Shown: positions 7,746 through 15,307, numbered from the stretch's first letter. The stretch is 21,023 bases of DNA from JBFISM01 sp041608535 (GCA_041608535.1 JBFISM010000056.1:1-21023); one strand, 5' to 3'. Notes: generated by a model not told the origin, from the letters alone. Made by a program: numbers and translations.

Positions 7746-8030
7746 GTGGCTGAGGAGCGTGTGCACCCGACGCCGAAGACGTACTGGATCATCGCCGCCG
7801 TACTTTTCGTGGTGACTGCGGTCGAAGTGGCCATCCCGTATCTCGGTGCGCCCAGTGAGGTCACCGTCCCTTCGTTGCTGCTGCTCGGTGCGGTCAAGTT
7901 TGGAATCGTCGTTGCCTTCTTCATGCACCTACGCTTCGATAGACCGCTGTTTCGGAGTCTGTTCCTCGTTGGAGCCATCGGGGTGCTCCCGATCTACATC
8001 GTGGTGCTGCTCACGTTCAACGCTTTGTGA
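7746..8030 (+). CDS. ctaF: Prokaryotic cytochrome c oxidase subunit IV (COX4_pro type)
   Basis: This 94-residue protein has three predicted transmembrane helices (roughly residues 12-32, 40-61 and 69-90). It carries the subunit IV hallmarks PTPKTYW near the start and GAVKFGIVVAFFMHLRFD in the second helix and following loop. Small subunits of this type assist oxidase assembly and CuB loading. It follows ctaE with almost no gap. Two in-frame GTG codons compete as start: 7740, which overlaps the ctaE stop, and 7746. Neither has a clear ribosome site; I give 7746. The symbol follows the ctaCDEFG order known from Bacillus and rests on position plus family. Confidence 0.88.
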   Translation: MAEERVHPTPKTYWIIAAVLFVVTAVEVAIPYLGAPSEVTVPSLLLLGAVKFGIVVAFFMHLRFDRPLFRSLFLVGAIGVLPIYIVVLLTFNAL

Positions 8031-8045
8031 GAGAGACCGCACGCC

Positions 8046-8891
8046 ATGAATCTCGCCATCTTGGGGGTCGCAGCGTCGATCAGTGAGGTCCTGGCGTTTC
8101 ACGTCCACTGGGACGTCCTCGGCATAGCGCTGGCGCTCGGTCTCGGTTACTACTACGCAATACGCCGTCTGAGCGGCGAGTTTGCCCCGCGCGGGGAACC
8201 GGCCGTCACGACCAGACAGCAGGTGGCGTATTACTCGGGGGTGGCGGCGATCCTCATCGGATCCGGATGGCCGGTGCATGACATCGGCGAAGGCAGCTTG
8301 TTCCTGTTTCACATGCTGGAGCACATGCTGTGGTCGCTGGTTGCACCTCCGCTGCTCTTGTGGGGCACTCCCTGGTGGCTGATGCGTCTGCTGGTACGGC
8401 CGATCCTGCCCGTGCTCAAGGTCCTGACGCGACCGTTCGTCGCGTTGTTCCTGTTCAATGCGACACTCGGACTCATCCATGCCCCGGGGATCCTGCACCT
8501 CATGTTGCGGAGCGAATTCGCCCATCTCGCCTTCCACAGCGCGCTCTTCCTCACGGCGATCCTCATGTGGTGGCCGGTTGTCGGACCGATCCCGGACATC
8601 CCGAGACTCGAACCGTTCCCTCGTATGGGCTATCTGTTCCTGCAATCCCTGGTGCCGACGATCCCTGCGTCGTTTCTCACGCTCGGGGACAAACCGCTCT
8701 ACACGGTGTACGAGACGTTCCCCCGCCTGTTCGGTTTGTCGGCGCACACCGATCAGGTGCTTGCGGGGTTCTTGATGAAGTTCGGCGGTGGTGCGTTGCT
8801 GTGGGGGTTCATTGCGGGGACGTTCTTCACCTGGTGGGCCGACGAGCAGCGCTACGAGACACGACCGCCCAGGGTCGGCGCATCCTCCTGA
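8046..8891 (+). CDS. ctaG: Cytochrome c oxidase assembly factor CtaG (caa3_CtaG family)
   Basis: The 281-residue polytopic membrane protein matches the caa3_CtaG family, needed for building caa3 oxidase and linked to copper insertion. It shows the family's His-rich motifs: FLFHMLEHMLWSLVAPPLLL, then LIHAPGILHLMLRSEFAHLAFH, and near the C-terminus DQVLAGFLMKFGGGALLWG. About seven hydrophobic helices are visible. It is unrelated to the mitochondrial Cox11-type protein that shares the CtaG name. ATG 8046 follows GAGAGAG and lies 15 bases after the subunit IV stop, in the same transcription unit as the oxidase genes. Confidence 0.93.
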   Translation: MNLAILGVAASISEVLAFHVHWDVLGIALALGLGYYYAIRRLSGEFAPRGEPAVTTRQQVAYYSGVAAILIGSGWPVHDIGEGSLFLFHMLEHMLWSLVAPPLLLWGTPWWLMRLLVRPILPVLKVLTRPFVALFLFNATLGLIHAPGILHLMLRSEFAHLAFHSALFLTAILMWWPVVGPIPDIPRLEPFPRMGYLFLQSLVPTIPASFLTLGDKPLYTVYETFPRLFGLSAHTDQVLAGFLMKFGGGALLWGFIAGTFFTWWADEQRYETRPPRVGASS

Positions 8892-9208
8892 TCGCACGAT
8901 CGCACCGTTCGTTGGGGGCCACGGCTGTGGCGCTGGTGCTGCTTGCGGGGTGTGGTGGCTCGGTGGCGCAGGAGGTCACCGGGGTCGTCGTGGACTTCGA
9001 CGGCGACATCACCACCGTGCATGAGTTCGTGCTGCGCACGTCTGACGGCGAAGATTTGCGATTCCTTCCTGCCGAGGATCTCGTCTTCCATGGGTCGGCG
9101 CTGGGACACATCGGGGAACATGGCCGCACCGGGATTCCCGTGAGGGTGCGCTATACGATGAATGACGCCGGCCGGTTGATTGCCGAGGAGATCTTCGATG
9201 CCGGGTGA
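8888..9208 (+). CDS. Small predicted lipoprotein at the end of the oxidase cluster
   Basis: In a frame different from ctaG, the DNA encodes a lipoprotein signal (IARSHRSLGATAVALVLLAGC, lipobox LLAGC) followed by about 85 residues of soluble, probably all-beta domain ending RYTMNDAGRLIAEEIFDAG. The TGVVVDFDGDITTV and LPAEDLVFHG segments suggest a small beta-barrel like those binding metals or nucleic acid, but I recognise no family. The start is uncertain. CTG 8888 overlaps the ctaG stop and gives a normal signal; TTG 8912 would remove the basic residues; GTG 8834 would give a very long leader inside ctaG. The coding call rests on the clean lipobox and the position at the end of the cluster. 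A role in oxidase maturation is inferred from position only. Confidence 0.65.
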   Translation: MIARSHRSLGATAVALVLLAGCGGSVAQEVTGVVVDFDGDITTVHEFVLRTSDGEDLRFLPAEDLVFHGSALGHIGEHGRTGIPVRVRYTMNDAGRLIAEEIFDAG

Positions 9209-9254
9209 CGACCCGGGCTGGGAGCTGCGCCGACTCCCGGGCGCGGCTCAGCCC
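9201..9254. terminator. Convergent-gene hairpins, likely shared terminator
   Basis: Two hairpins fill the gap between convergent genes. CCGGGT (9201-9206) pairs with ACCCGG (9211-9216) across a GACG loop that contains part of the plus-gene stop region. A larger one pairs GGGCTG (9215-9220) with CAGCCC (9249-9254), and, after a two-base bulge, AGCTGCGCC (9223-9231) with GGCGCGGCT (9240-9248), with one G-T pair and an 8-base loop. The two overlap at 9215-9216, so they may be alternatives. Neither has a T-run, so a U-tract-less or Rho-assisted terminator is more likely. Confidence 0.6.
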
Positions 9255-10069
9255 TCCTCGTCGCTGCGCCGAGTTCGATTCTCCCACGGTCGGTAGGCGA
9301 GCAGCGTGGCACCGCCGAGGATGATGGCCCCGGCAACGGCGAAGATGGCGACCGCCAAGTTGAAGCTCGTGTGTGCGGCCTCGAGCAGCAGCTGCGACAG
9401 CGCAACGGCGAAGCCGGCAGCGACGAGGAAAGCGACGATCGGCGTGCCGACCGCCCGCGCCATCTCTCCCATCATCGCTGCGGTGCTGGTGGGAACGGCT
9501 ACACCGTGAAGACCAAGCAGCTCGGGTTTCGACAACCTGTTGACGGCATCGCCGGTGATGGCGCCGGTGACGGCACCGGCACCGACGAGGATCAGGACCA
9601 TGCGGGCGACGGGAATCGTGACCACGCCGGCGGTGATGTCGCCCCAGAGTCCGATCCCGAGCCGGAGTACGGCGTAGCTGGTGCCGGCCGAGACGAGCGC
9701 TGCTAGAGGAAGCATGGCTCGCAACGGGTAGCGCGGGGCGACGCTGTTCGCCTCGCGTCCCACCGCATAGCTCACGCCGGCCACGCCCATGCCAACTGCG
9801 GCCCCGACGACGACGACGATGAGATAGAGGCCGCCGCTCGAGGCGATGAACTCGATGGTGCTGCGGATATCGGTCTCACTCAGTGGGGTAGCCACCGCGC
9901 TCTGAAGGGCGAAGCGGCCGCCGAGGACCACGGTGGCCAGGAGGGCCAGCGCCGCTCCGGTGCCGGCTCCGATGAGGACGGCCCGACCGCGGATTCGAGG
10001 CGAGTCCTCCTCTTCCGCGAGTCCGGGGACGGCAAGTGCCTCGTCGGTGGATGGGGTTTCGGTCAGCAC
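9248..10069 (-). CDS. Six-TM membrane protein of unknown function
   Basis: The 273-residue protein has a short acidic cytoplasmic N-terminus followed by six likely transmembrane helices, at about 30-51, 81-103, 117-140, 148-173, 208-230 and 236-259, and a basic/acidic tail. Small residues (Gly, Ala) are dense in the helices, and a polar loop (174-207) separates helices 4 and 5. I recognise no family. It begins at GTG 10069, 18 bases after the stop of the preceding minus-strand gene, so it is probably the last gene of the four-gene envelope operon. It may be a membrane partner of those proteins, but nothing in the sequence assigns a transport or enzymatic role. Confidence 0.75.
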   Translation of the reverse strand: MLTETPSTDEALAVPGLAEEEDSPRIRGRAVLIGAGTGAALALLATVVLGGRFALQSAVATPLSETDIRSTIEFIASSGGLYLIVVVVGAAVGMGVAGVSYAVGREANSVAPRYPLRAMLPLAALVSAGTSYAVLRLGIGLWGDITAGVVTIPVARMVLILVGAGAVTGAITGDAVNRLSKPELLGLHGVAVPTSTAAMMGEMARAVGTPIVAFLVAAGFAVALSQLLLEAAHTSFNLAVAIFAVAGAIILGGATLLAYRPWENRTRRSDEEG

Positions 10070-10087
10070 GGCAGGGAGCTTACCGAA

Positions 10088-10960
10088 TCAGAAGCGATCG
10101 CAGGCGTCGAGTGAGTAGATCCCGCGTACGGTCTCTTCGGTCGTGAGAGGCCCGTAGAGCAGCAGGTTGCCTGTATTGGTGCTCTCCAGCTCCCAGATGG
10201 TCCCGAGCTCGGCGTCCTGCACCTGGCGTACCTCGAAGTCGGCGTAGATCTGCTCGAGCTGCCGGTAGGAGCGGCCGACTTGCAGACCGCTCAGCGTTGC
10301 GAGGTCGGCAGCGGGATGCGAGAAGCCACGGAGGGCGAGGTCGAGCCGGTATCCGGCGAAGGTCTCGGTGCCATCGGGGTCGACCACGACGATCGCGGCG
10401 AAGGGTCCCCAGGTGACGATGCGCTCGGTGTCGCCGACGCATGTTCCCCAGCTCCCGTCGCTCACGACCGGGCCCGTGTCCTCGTCGGGGTCCCCGAGGC
10501 TGGCGATGAGCCGCCCTATCGCCTCGGAGCCCGGCTGGCCGAATTCGATGTCGCCGATGCCGCCTACTTCCAGCGTCAATTCCTCGATGGTGATCGGTTC
10601 ACCCACCGCTACGTACGGATCGAAGTCGGACACGGGTCCCGGCGTCTCTCCTGCGCTCGTCGTGCCGGTGGGGTCTCCAGCGGTCGGATCGTCGGCGCCC
10701 TCCGCGGCGACCGTGGTCGACAGTGCCGCTTGTGGTGCAGTCGCCTCGTCGTCGGTGCGCAGCAGCTGGAACAGCGCGATGCTCACCACCACGAGCAAGA
10801 GACCGAGAACGAGACCGGTCAGGAGGGGCGACCGGGGCGGCTCGGCGACGTACCCGGGTGGCTCGAGCTGAGGGAGCGGCTCATCACCACGGAGGTCGCT
10901 CAGATCCTCGTAGGACGGCACGCCCGCATAGGGGTCGTTTGGGTCATACCCGTCGGTCAT
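10088..10960 (-). CDS. One-TM protein with a shared extracytoplasmic domain (short paralogue)
   Basis: The 290-residue protein has an acidic, Pro-rich cytoplasmic N-terminus (1-44), one transmembrane helix (about 45-66), a Thr/Ala/Gly linker (70-118) and an outer domain (119-288). The outer domain is clearly homologous to the C-terminus of the product of 13099-15141. Shared landmarks are VG[ED]PI near its start, [LI]xFG...GRL[IV]A, C.GDT......WGPF, GYR....HPA..L.TLSGL..G, and GIYS..ACD at the end. Cys174 and Cys287 are conserved in both copies and may form a disulfide. ATG 10960 begins MTDGYDPNDP; the open frame continues upstream to 11077, but those codons look non-coding. The gene is separated from the P-loop/LCP gene by 175 bases that hold a compound hairpin. 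I recognise no family for the outer domain. Confidence 0.82.
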   Translation of the reverse strand: MTDGYDPNDPYAGVPSYEDLSDLRGDEPLPQLEPPGYVAEPPRSPLLTGLVLGLLLVVVSIALFQLLRTDDEATAPQAALSTTVAAEGADDPTAGDPTGTTSAGETPGPVSDFDPYVAVGEPITIEELTLEVGGIGDIEFGQPGSEAIGRLIASLGDPDEDTGPVVSDGSWGTCVGDTERIVTWGPFAAIVVVDPDGTETFAGYRLDLALRGFSHPAADLATLSGLQVGRSYRQLEQIYADFEVRQVQDAELGTIWELESTNTGNLLLYGPLTTEETVRGIYSLDACDRF

Positions 10961-10979
10961 CGTGCTCTCATTCGCAGTG

Positions 10980-11021
10980 CTGCACCGGATGGTGGCTCGG
11001 CCGCCAAGCCACGTCGTGCAG
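10980..11021 (-). promoter_or_regulatory. Compound hairpin in the leader between two operon genes
   Basis: Outer arms CTGCAC (10980-10985) and GTGCAG (11016-11021) enclose inner arms GTGGCT (10992-10997) and AGCCAC (11007-11012), giving a two-part stem with an asymmetric internal loop. It lies 20 bases before the minus-strand ATG at 10960, inside the 175-base gap after the P-loop/LCP gene. It has no T-run. It could set the relative expression of the last two operon genes through processing, pausing or attenuation. I see no gene in the gap itself. Confidence 0.45.
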
Positions 11022-11135
11022 GCCGCAGTGTACGGGCTGGACTGGTCAAGATGACTGATTCGGCGCTGGTTTCTCACGGTGCAGTGGGGCTTCCCGGGCT
11101 TGAGGCGCCGATGGCTCGTCCGGGAGACGGCGAGG

Positions 11136-13052
11136 TCAGTTCGGGTCGACCGGGACCTCTTCCGGGAAGTGCTCGACGAGCAGTTCGTTGAAGGGGACGG
11201 TGGGAATCAGGACGGCGGCGCCATCGTCGGTGCGGCGATCCTCGACCGGTATGTCGATGGTGGCTACCGACGCCGGCATGATGCCACGGAGGTCCCAGGC
11301 CAGCCGGATGGCGTCGGTGATGCCGAGTTCTTCGTCGAGTGAAAAGGCATTGGTGAGACTGCGCACAGTGGCGGTCAGATCGGCCAGGGATTCGAAATCG
11401 TTCAGCTTCGAGAGCATCTCGATGACGACTTCCTGCTGGCGTTCGTTGCGGGTGAGATCGCTCACGTTCGGCATGACTCGCCATGAGCCGCTGACGAGCT
11501 CTTGAGTATGCCGCGATCGCACCCACGACAGGGCCTGGGCTCCGGTCGCCTGAGTGCAGCCTGCGGGGAGGCTCAGCTCTGCCCGCCAGTCGCGCACGGG
11601 ATAATCCACACAGATCTCGATCCCGCCCACCGCATCGATGATCGCCTCGAACCCCTCGAACGTGAAGAGGGCCATGTTGTCGACCGTGATACCGGTGAAG
11701 TCGGTCACCGTGAGGGCGAGCAGCTCGGGTCCCGTGACCTCCTCACCACAGCCGTTCAAGGCGGCGTTGATCTTGGTGTAGGTCTGCGTGCATCGGTTGG
11801 GAAGGTACAGATCGCGGGGCAAGGAGATCATGACGGGTTCTCCGTCGTCGGGAAGGAGCGCCATGATGATCACGTCGGCCAGAGCCCCCGACTCGTCGCT
11901 GCCGACGATGAGGAAGGACCGAAGGTTCTCCTCGCTCGAGGGTACGGCGGTGACGGCGACACGGCTCTGTTCGTCGATGAGCGGATCCTCGATCGGCTGA
12001 TTGGGGAGTTGCAGTACTTCCTGGGCGGCTGCGATGTCGAATGGCTGGCGTTCCACGCTCGCCCACAGCCCGGCGATCTGGGCGAGATTGAACAATCCGT
12101 AGGCCACGAGTACGAGCAGCGCGGTGATCGCCGCTCGTTTGAGCGAGCGGAGGATGGGGTGTTGATGAGGGGAGCTGCCGGCGTGAGCAGCTTCGTTAAC
12201 GACGAACCCAACGGGCGGTGCACCCACCGACGTAGTTCGCTCTGCTGCTGTGGCGATTGCATCGGGGCGGGCTCGCTGTGGCACCACGAGTACCGCACCA
12301 TCGGCAACCGGCCCGACATTGGAGATGTCTACGTCACCTGCGGCGGTATCGATGAGGATCAGATCGGCGAATTCGGTCAGCGGTCCGACGATGCGGTCGA
12401 CGGCTGCCGCGTCGGGGATGGTGCCATTGCTGGCGCCGGCTGGAATGAACGGGAAGCGATTCTCGTCGTCGATGTGCCACAGCCGGGCGGCGTCGACGAG
12501 CTCGACGTCACCGCTCGCCAGCTCGGACAGCCCGGGGCTGACGCCGGTGCTGCCGAAGCGGCTGAGGCGGCTCGTCGTGTGGTCGCCATCCACGAGCAAC
12601 ACCTTGCGTCCCGCGCGGGTGGCCGCTGTTGCGAGGTTGAGTGCGACGGTCGTGGCTCCGTCTCCTGGGTGGAGGCCGGATACGAGTACGACACGCCCTT
12701 GCGTGGCGGCGACGAGCCGGTTGGCAGTGCGCAGGTATTCGCCTGCAGCGGGTGAGGTCGGCGCCATGAGTGCGGGTACCGGCAGCCGTGGGGTGGCCGG
12801 GATCGTCCCCAGGTGGGGCACGTCGAGGAGGCTCGTCGTGGGACGCAAGCCCGCAACTCTCTCGAAGACCAACCACAGCGCAGCGGCGACGATGCCTGCG
12901 AGCACAGCAGCGGCGATCGCCCCGGCAGTGGTCGGCCACAGCCGCAGCACGACCAGGAACACGACGATGCCGGTTCCAACCGACACGACGTTTCCGAGGG
13001 CGAAGATGCGCCGCCACCGGGGCGGGGTGTTGCTCGAGTCTTGCTTGACCAT
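11136..13052 (-). CDS. BY-kinase/ParA-like P-loop domain fused to a LytR-CpsA-Psr (LCP) domain
   Basis: The 638-residue protein begins with two transmembrane helices (about 23-39 and 43-63). A P-loop domain like the ATPase of bacterial tyrosine kinases (CapB/Wzc) and ParA follows, at about 80-290. Its Walker A region reads SGLHPGDGATT, so the invariant Lys is Ala133. The Walker A' LLVDGD (Asp155, Asp157) and the Walker B-like LILIDT (231-236) are kept. A third helix (about 308-328) leads to an outer LCP domain (about 380-548) with SLPRDLYLP, DNMALFTFEGFEAIIDAVGG, WVRSRH and LTRNERQQ. LCP enzymes transfer lipid-linked glycopolymers to the cell wall. This order puts a regulatory ATPase-like module inside and the transferase outside in one chain. 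ATG 13052 is chosen because GGTGAG lies 7 bases upstream; GTG 13064 is an alternative. Confidence 0.9.
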   Translation of the reverse strand: MVKQDSSNTPPRWRRIFALGNVVSVGTGIVVFLVVLRLWPTTAGAIAAAVLAGIVAAALWLVFERVAGLRPTTSLLDVPHLGTIPATPRLPVPALMAPTSPAAGEYLRTANRLVAATQGRVVLVSGLHPGDGATTVALNLATAATRAGRKVLLVDGDHTTSRLSRFGSTGVSPGLSELASGDVELVDAARLWHIDDENRFPFIPAGASNGTIPDAAAVDRIVGPLTEFADLILIDTAAGDVDISNVGPVADGAVLVVPQRARPDAIATAAERTTSVGAPPVGFVVNEAAHAGSSPHQHPILRSLKRAAITALLVLVAYGLFNLAQIAGLWASVERQPFDIAAAQEVLQLPNQPIEDPLIDEQSRVAVTAVPSSEENLRSFLIVGSDESGALADVIIMALLPDDGEPVMISLPRDLYLPNRCTQTYTKINAALNGCGEEVTGPELLALTVTDFTGITVDNMALFTFEGFEAIIDAVGGIEICVDYPVRDWRAELSLPAGCTQATGAQALSWVRSRHTQELVSGSWRVMPNVSDLTRNERQQEVVIEMLSKLNDFESLADLTATVRSLTNAFSLDEELGITDAIRLAWDLRGIMPASVATIDIPVEDRRTDDGAAVLIPTVPFNELLVEHFPEEVPVDPN

Positions 13053-13098
13053 CGCGAAGCTCACCGAGAGAAGCTGGTGGGCAGCAAGATGCTACCGC

Positions 13099-15141
13099 TC
13101 ACGGGGTCGGTGCAGGTCCACCGTCGCAAGCATTCGGGGAATAGATGCCGAGCACGGTTCCGGTGTCGTCTGTGGCGCTCACGGGACCCCACAGCAAGGT
13201 CGCTGCATCCGAACTGCGAGTCAGGATGAAGCGGCTGCCGTCGTCGTTGTCCTCGAGCGAAACGATGAAGTCCTGATACACGGTCTTGAGGTCGGCAACG
13301 GTGTCACCGGCGGAGAGCCCGGAGAGGGTGGTCAGCTCGGTGGCCGGGTGGTCGCCTCCGCCCGACGATTGCCGGTACCCAGCGAGCTCTGCGGCGTCCA
13401 CCGCTCCGGCGAAGACCGCCGTGAACGGCCCCCAAGAGGTCGTGAATCCGGTATCGCCTTCGCAGAGACCGAAGGCGCCGGTGATCTCCTCGTAGGTATC
13501 GGGCGGCCCGAAGGTGGCGACCAGGCGACCGAGGGCATCGGTCGAGCCGAAGTCAAGTGGTCCGAGAGCAAAGGCCCCGAGCCCGAGATCGGCGATCGCG
13601 ATCGGGTCGCCCACGGCTTCGATGTCGGGGACCGGTGCAACCGTGCTCGTCGTGGTCGTCGGTGCCGCGCTCGTTGTGACCCCATCGTCGGCCGGAGTCG
13701 TCGTGGCCGTGGGTTCGTCGATGGTCGTCGCCGGCAATCCGGTGCTCGACACCACCACATCGGATCCGGCGATCGTGCCCGGGTCGGTGTCGTCGCGAGA
13801 GATCTGGTTGAGTACGAGGAACCAGCCGACGATGACGGCGAGCACCACGAGTCCCACGACGAGCGATTGCGAGCGCGACTGTGGTGAGCGACGCGCCCGT
13901 CTGGCGCCACTCCGGGCGTCGCCTCCGCCTGGGGACGGCGCGACTCTCGGTGCCGGCTCCATGTCGGCCGGGCCCGCAGCAGCTGTTTCTGCGGCCGTCG
14001 AGTCCACTCCCCGGCGGCCGATGGACGACGCGGCAGCTGTGGTGCCGACGGCATCCGGTGCACCTGGATCGAACCACTCGCCTTCGTCATCGTCGATGAA
14101 CTCACTTTCCGGCGTCGGTGGCGATGGAACGAGCTCTTCGGCGGCGAGATGCGCATCCGGCTGGGACGGGCTCCCCGGTTCGGCGGCCGGTGCCGTTTCC
14201 GACACCGTTGGGATCTCCGGCACGGCGGGCGCTTCGGGTTCCTCCGGCAGCGGGGCCTTCGCAACGGCTGGTCCGAAAGTTGCATCAGCCGCCACGTCGA
14301 TCGCCTCCGTCGGGCTCGACGAGATGGAGTCTTCTCCCTCCGATTCGTCGAGCGCCATCGGTGGCCGTTTCCAAGCCTGCCAGCCGGCCGGCTCGTCGGT
14401 CTCGCCGTCCGGTTCGTCGGAGACGAGGGGACCAGGGTCTCCCTCGAGTGCCGTCGCCGGCGTGGAGGTCTCTGCGGCCGCGCTGTCATTGGGTGGGTCC
14501 GAGGGCTGTTCCGAGCTGTGAAGCTCCGGGGTGTCACCCTGGGGGCTCATCCAATCCAGATCGTCCTCCGGCCACTCGGTCATCGCAGCGAACATCGCCT
14601 CGTCGAACTTCGCACCGGCACCGTCGTCCACGGACTCGTCGTCGATAGCCGCCCCGCTCAGCGCTCCGACCTCCAGTGGCTCGGTCTCGCCCATGTCTGC
14701 AGCGGAGGTGTCCCCGGCGGCGGTCGGTGCTTCTTCGGCGTCTAGCCGTGCCGGGGGCTCGTGCTCACTCGGCGTGAAGTCGGCCGACGCCGGATCGGCG
14801 GCGACCTCTGACTCGGCGACCTCCGGTACGGTGGCCTCCTCCGTCGTGGCGGCAGCCAAGTCCATGGGCTCGGGGGGCGCTGGTGCGGCGGACGCGTCAG
14901 CAGTGGCCGCCTCCATTTCAGCGGATTCCACGGCCTCCGTCGGCTCCGGTTCGGTGGTCTCCTCGGGTTCGGCTGGATGCCCGGTCGGAGGCTCGGTTGC
15001 GAAACCGAGCTGCACGGGCTCGTCAGCGTGGGCCGGAGTGAGCTTGGTGTCGATCGGCGCCCGACCGCAGCTGGGGCAGTTCTCGGCGCTCGAAGGATGC
15101 TCGTGCCCGCAGAACAAGCAGATGATGATGGAATCGTTCAT
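13099..15141 (-). CDS. Zinc-ribbon, acidic linker, one-TM protein with shared extracytoplasmic domain (long paralogue)
   Basis: The 680-residue protein opens with a zinc ribbon, CLFCGHEHPSSAENCPSCGR (Cys8, Cys11, Cys22, Cys25). Nearly 400 residues rich in Glu, Ala, Pro and Ser follow, strongly acidic and probably disordered. A basic patch (RRARRSPQSRSQ) precedes one transmembrane helix (about 425-447). Outside are a Thr/Ser-rich linker and a C-terminal domain (about 510-675) homologous to that of the 10088-10960 product, with its two Cys conserved (560 and 672). The zinc ribbon and acidic region should be cytoplasmic. It is the first gene of the apparent operon, 46 bases before the P-loop/LCP gene. 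ATG 15141 is chosen; a GTG 9 bases upstream is possible and neither has a good ribosome site. No known family is recognised for the whole protein. Confidence 0.85.
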   Translation of the reverse strand: MNDSIIICLFCGHEHPSSAENCPSCGRAPIDTKLTPAHADEPVQLGFATEPPTGHPAEPEETTEPEPTEAVESAEMEAATADASAAPAPPEPMDLAAATTEEATVPEVAESEVAADPASADFTPSEHEPPARLDAEEAPTAAGDTSAADMGETEPLEVGALSGAAIDDESVDDGAGAKFDEAMFAAMTEWPEDDLDWMSPQGDTPELHSSEQPSDPPNDSAAAETSTPATALEGDPGPLVSDEPDGETDEPAGWQAWKRPPMALDESEGEDSISSSPTEAIDVAADATFGPAVAKAPLPEEPEAPAVPEIPTVSETAPAAEPGSPSQPDAHLAAEELVPSPPTPESEFIDDDEGEWFDPGAPDAVGTTAAASSIGRRGVDSTAAETAAAGPADMEPAPRVAPSPGGGDARSGARRARRSPQSRSQSLVVGLVVLAVIVGWFLVLNQISRDDTDPGTIAGSDVVVSSTGLPATTIDEPTATTTPADDGVTTSAAPTTTTSTVAPVPDIEAVGDPIAIADLGLGAFALGPLDFGSTDALGRLVATFGPPDTYEEITGAFGLCEGDTGFTTSWGPFTAVFAGAVDAAELAGYRQSSGGGDHPATELTTLSGLSAGDTVADLKTVYQDFIVSLEDNDDGSRFILTRSSDAATLLWGPVSATDDTGTVLGIYSPNACDGGPAPTP

Positions 15142-15174
15142 GGGGTGCACGCAGCTTACGGCGTTTCCGGTTTT

Positions 15175-15191
15175 CCTCGATTCAATCGAGG
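15175..15191. promoter_or_regulatory. 17-bp palindrome, candidate operator
   Basis: CCTCGATTCAATCGAGG is a perfect inverted repeat with 8-base arms around a single central C. It lies 33 bases upstream of the ATG of the zinc-ribbon protein gene, in the divergent region shared with the sigma factor. Its one-base centre makes an RNA hairpin unlikely, so a dimeric DNA-binding protein site is the better reading. The regulator is unknown. Confidence 0.5.
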
Positions 15192-15284
15192 TGTTCGCGG
15201 GCTGGGGATCGTCGGCGCTTTCTGGGAATACGATGGCGGAGTTTCGAGTTGCTCACGTTGAAGGGCATGGTTCTGGGTCGAGCG

Positions 15285-15306
15285 CCCCTTTCCACTGAGA
15301 AAGGGG
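15285..15306. promoter_or_regulatory. Inverted repeat abutting the sigma-factor promoter
   Basis: CCCCTTTC (15285-15292) pairs perfectly with GAAAGGGG (15299-15306) around the loop CACTGA. It ends two bases before the proposed -35 element at 15308. There is no T-run, so it fits an operator better than a terminator. It could serve either divergent gene. Confidence 0.45.
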
Positions 15307-15307
15307 G

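Noticed and set aside
10961..11077. N-terminal extension of the short one-TM protein to 11077
   Set aside because: The added residues look non-coding and overlap the hairpin; MTDGYDPNDP at 10960 is a natural cytoplasmic start.
12250..13887. 545-residue plus-strand frame opposite the envelope operon
   Set aside because: It spans two well-supported minus-strand genes and their gap, shows no domain, and is a codon-bias shadow.
13514..14521. 335-residue Ser/Gly-rich plus-strand frame
   Set aside because: It is the antisense of the acidic linker of the zinc-ribbon protein; low complexity with no motif.
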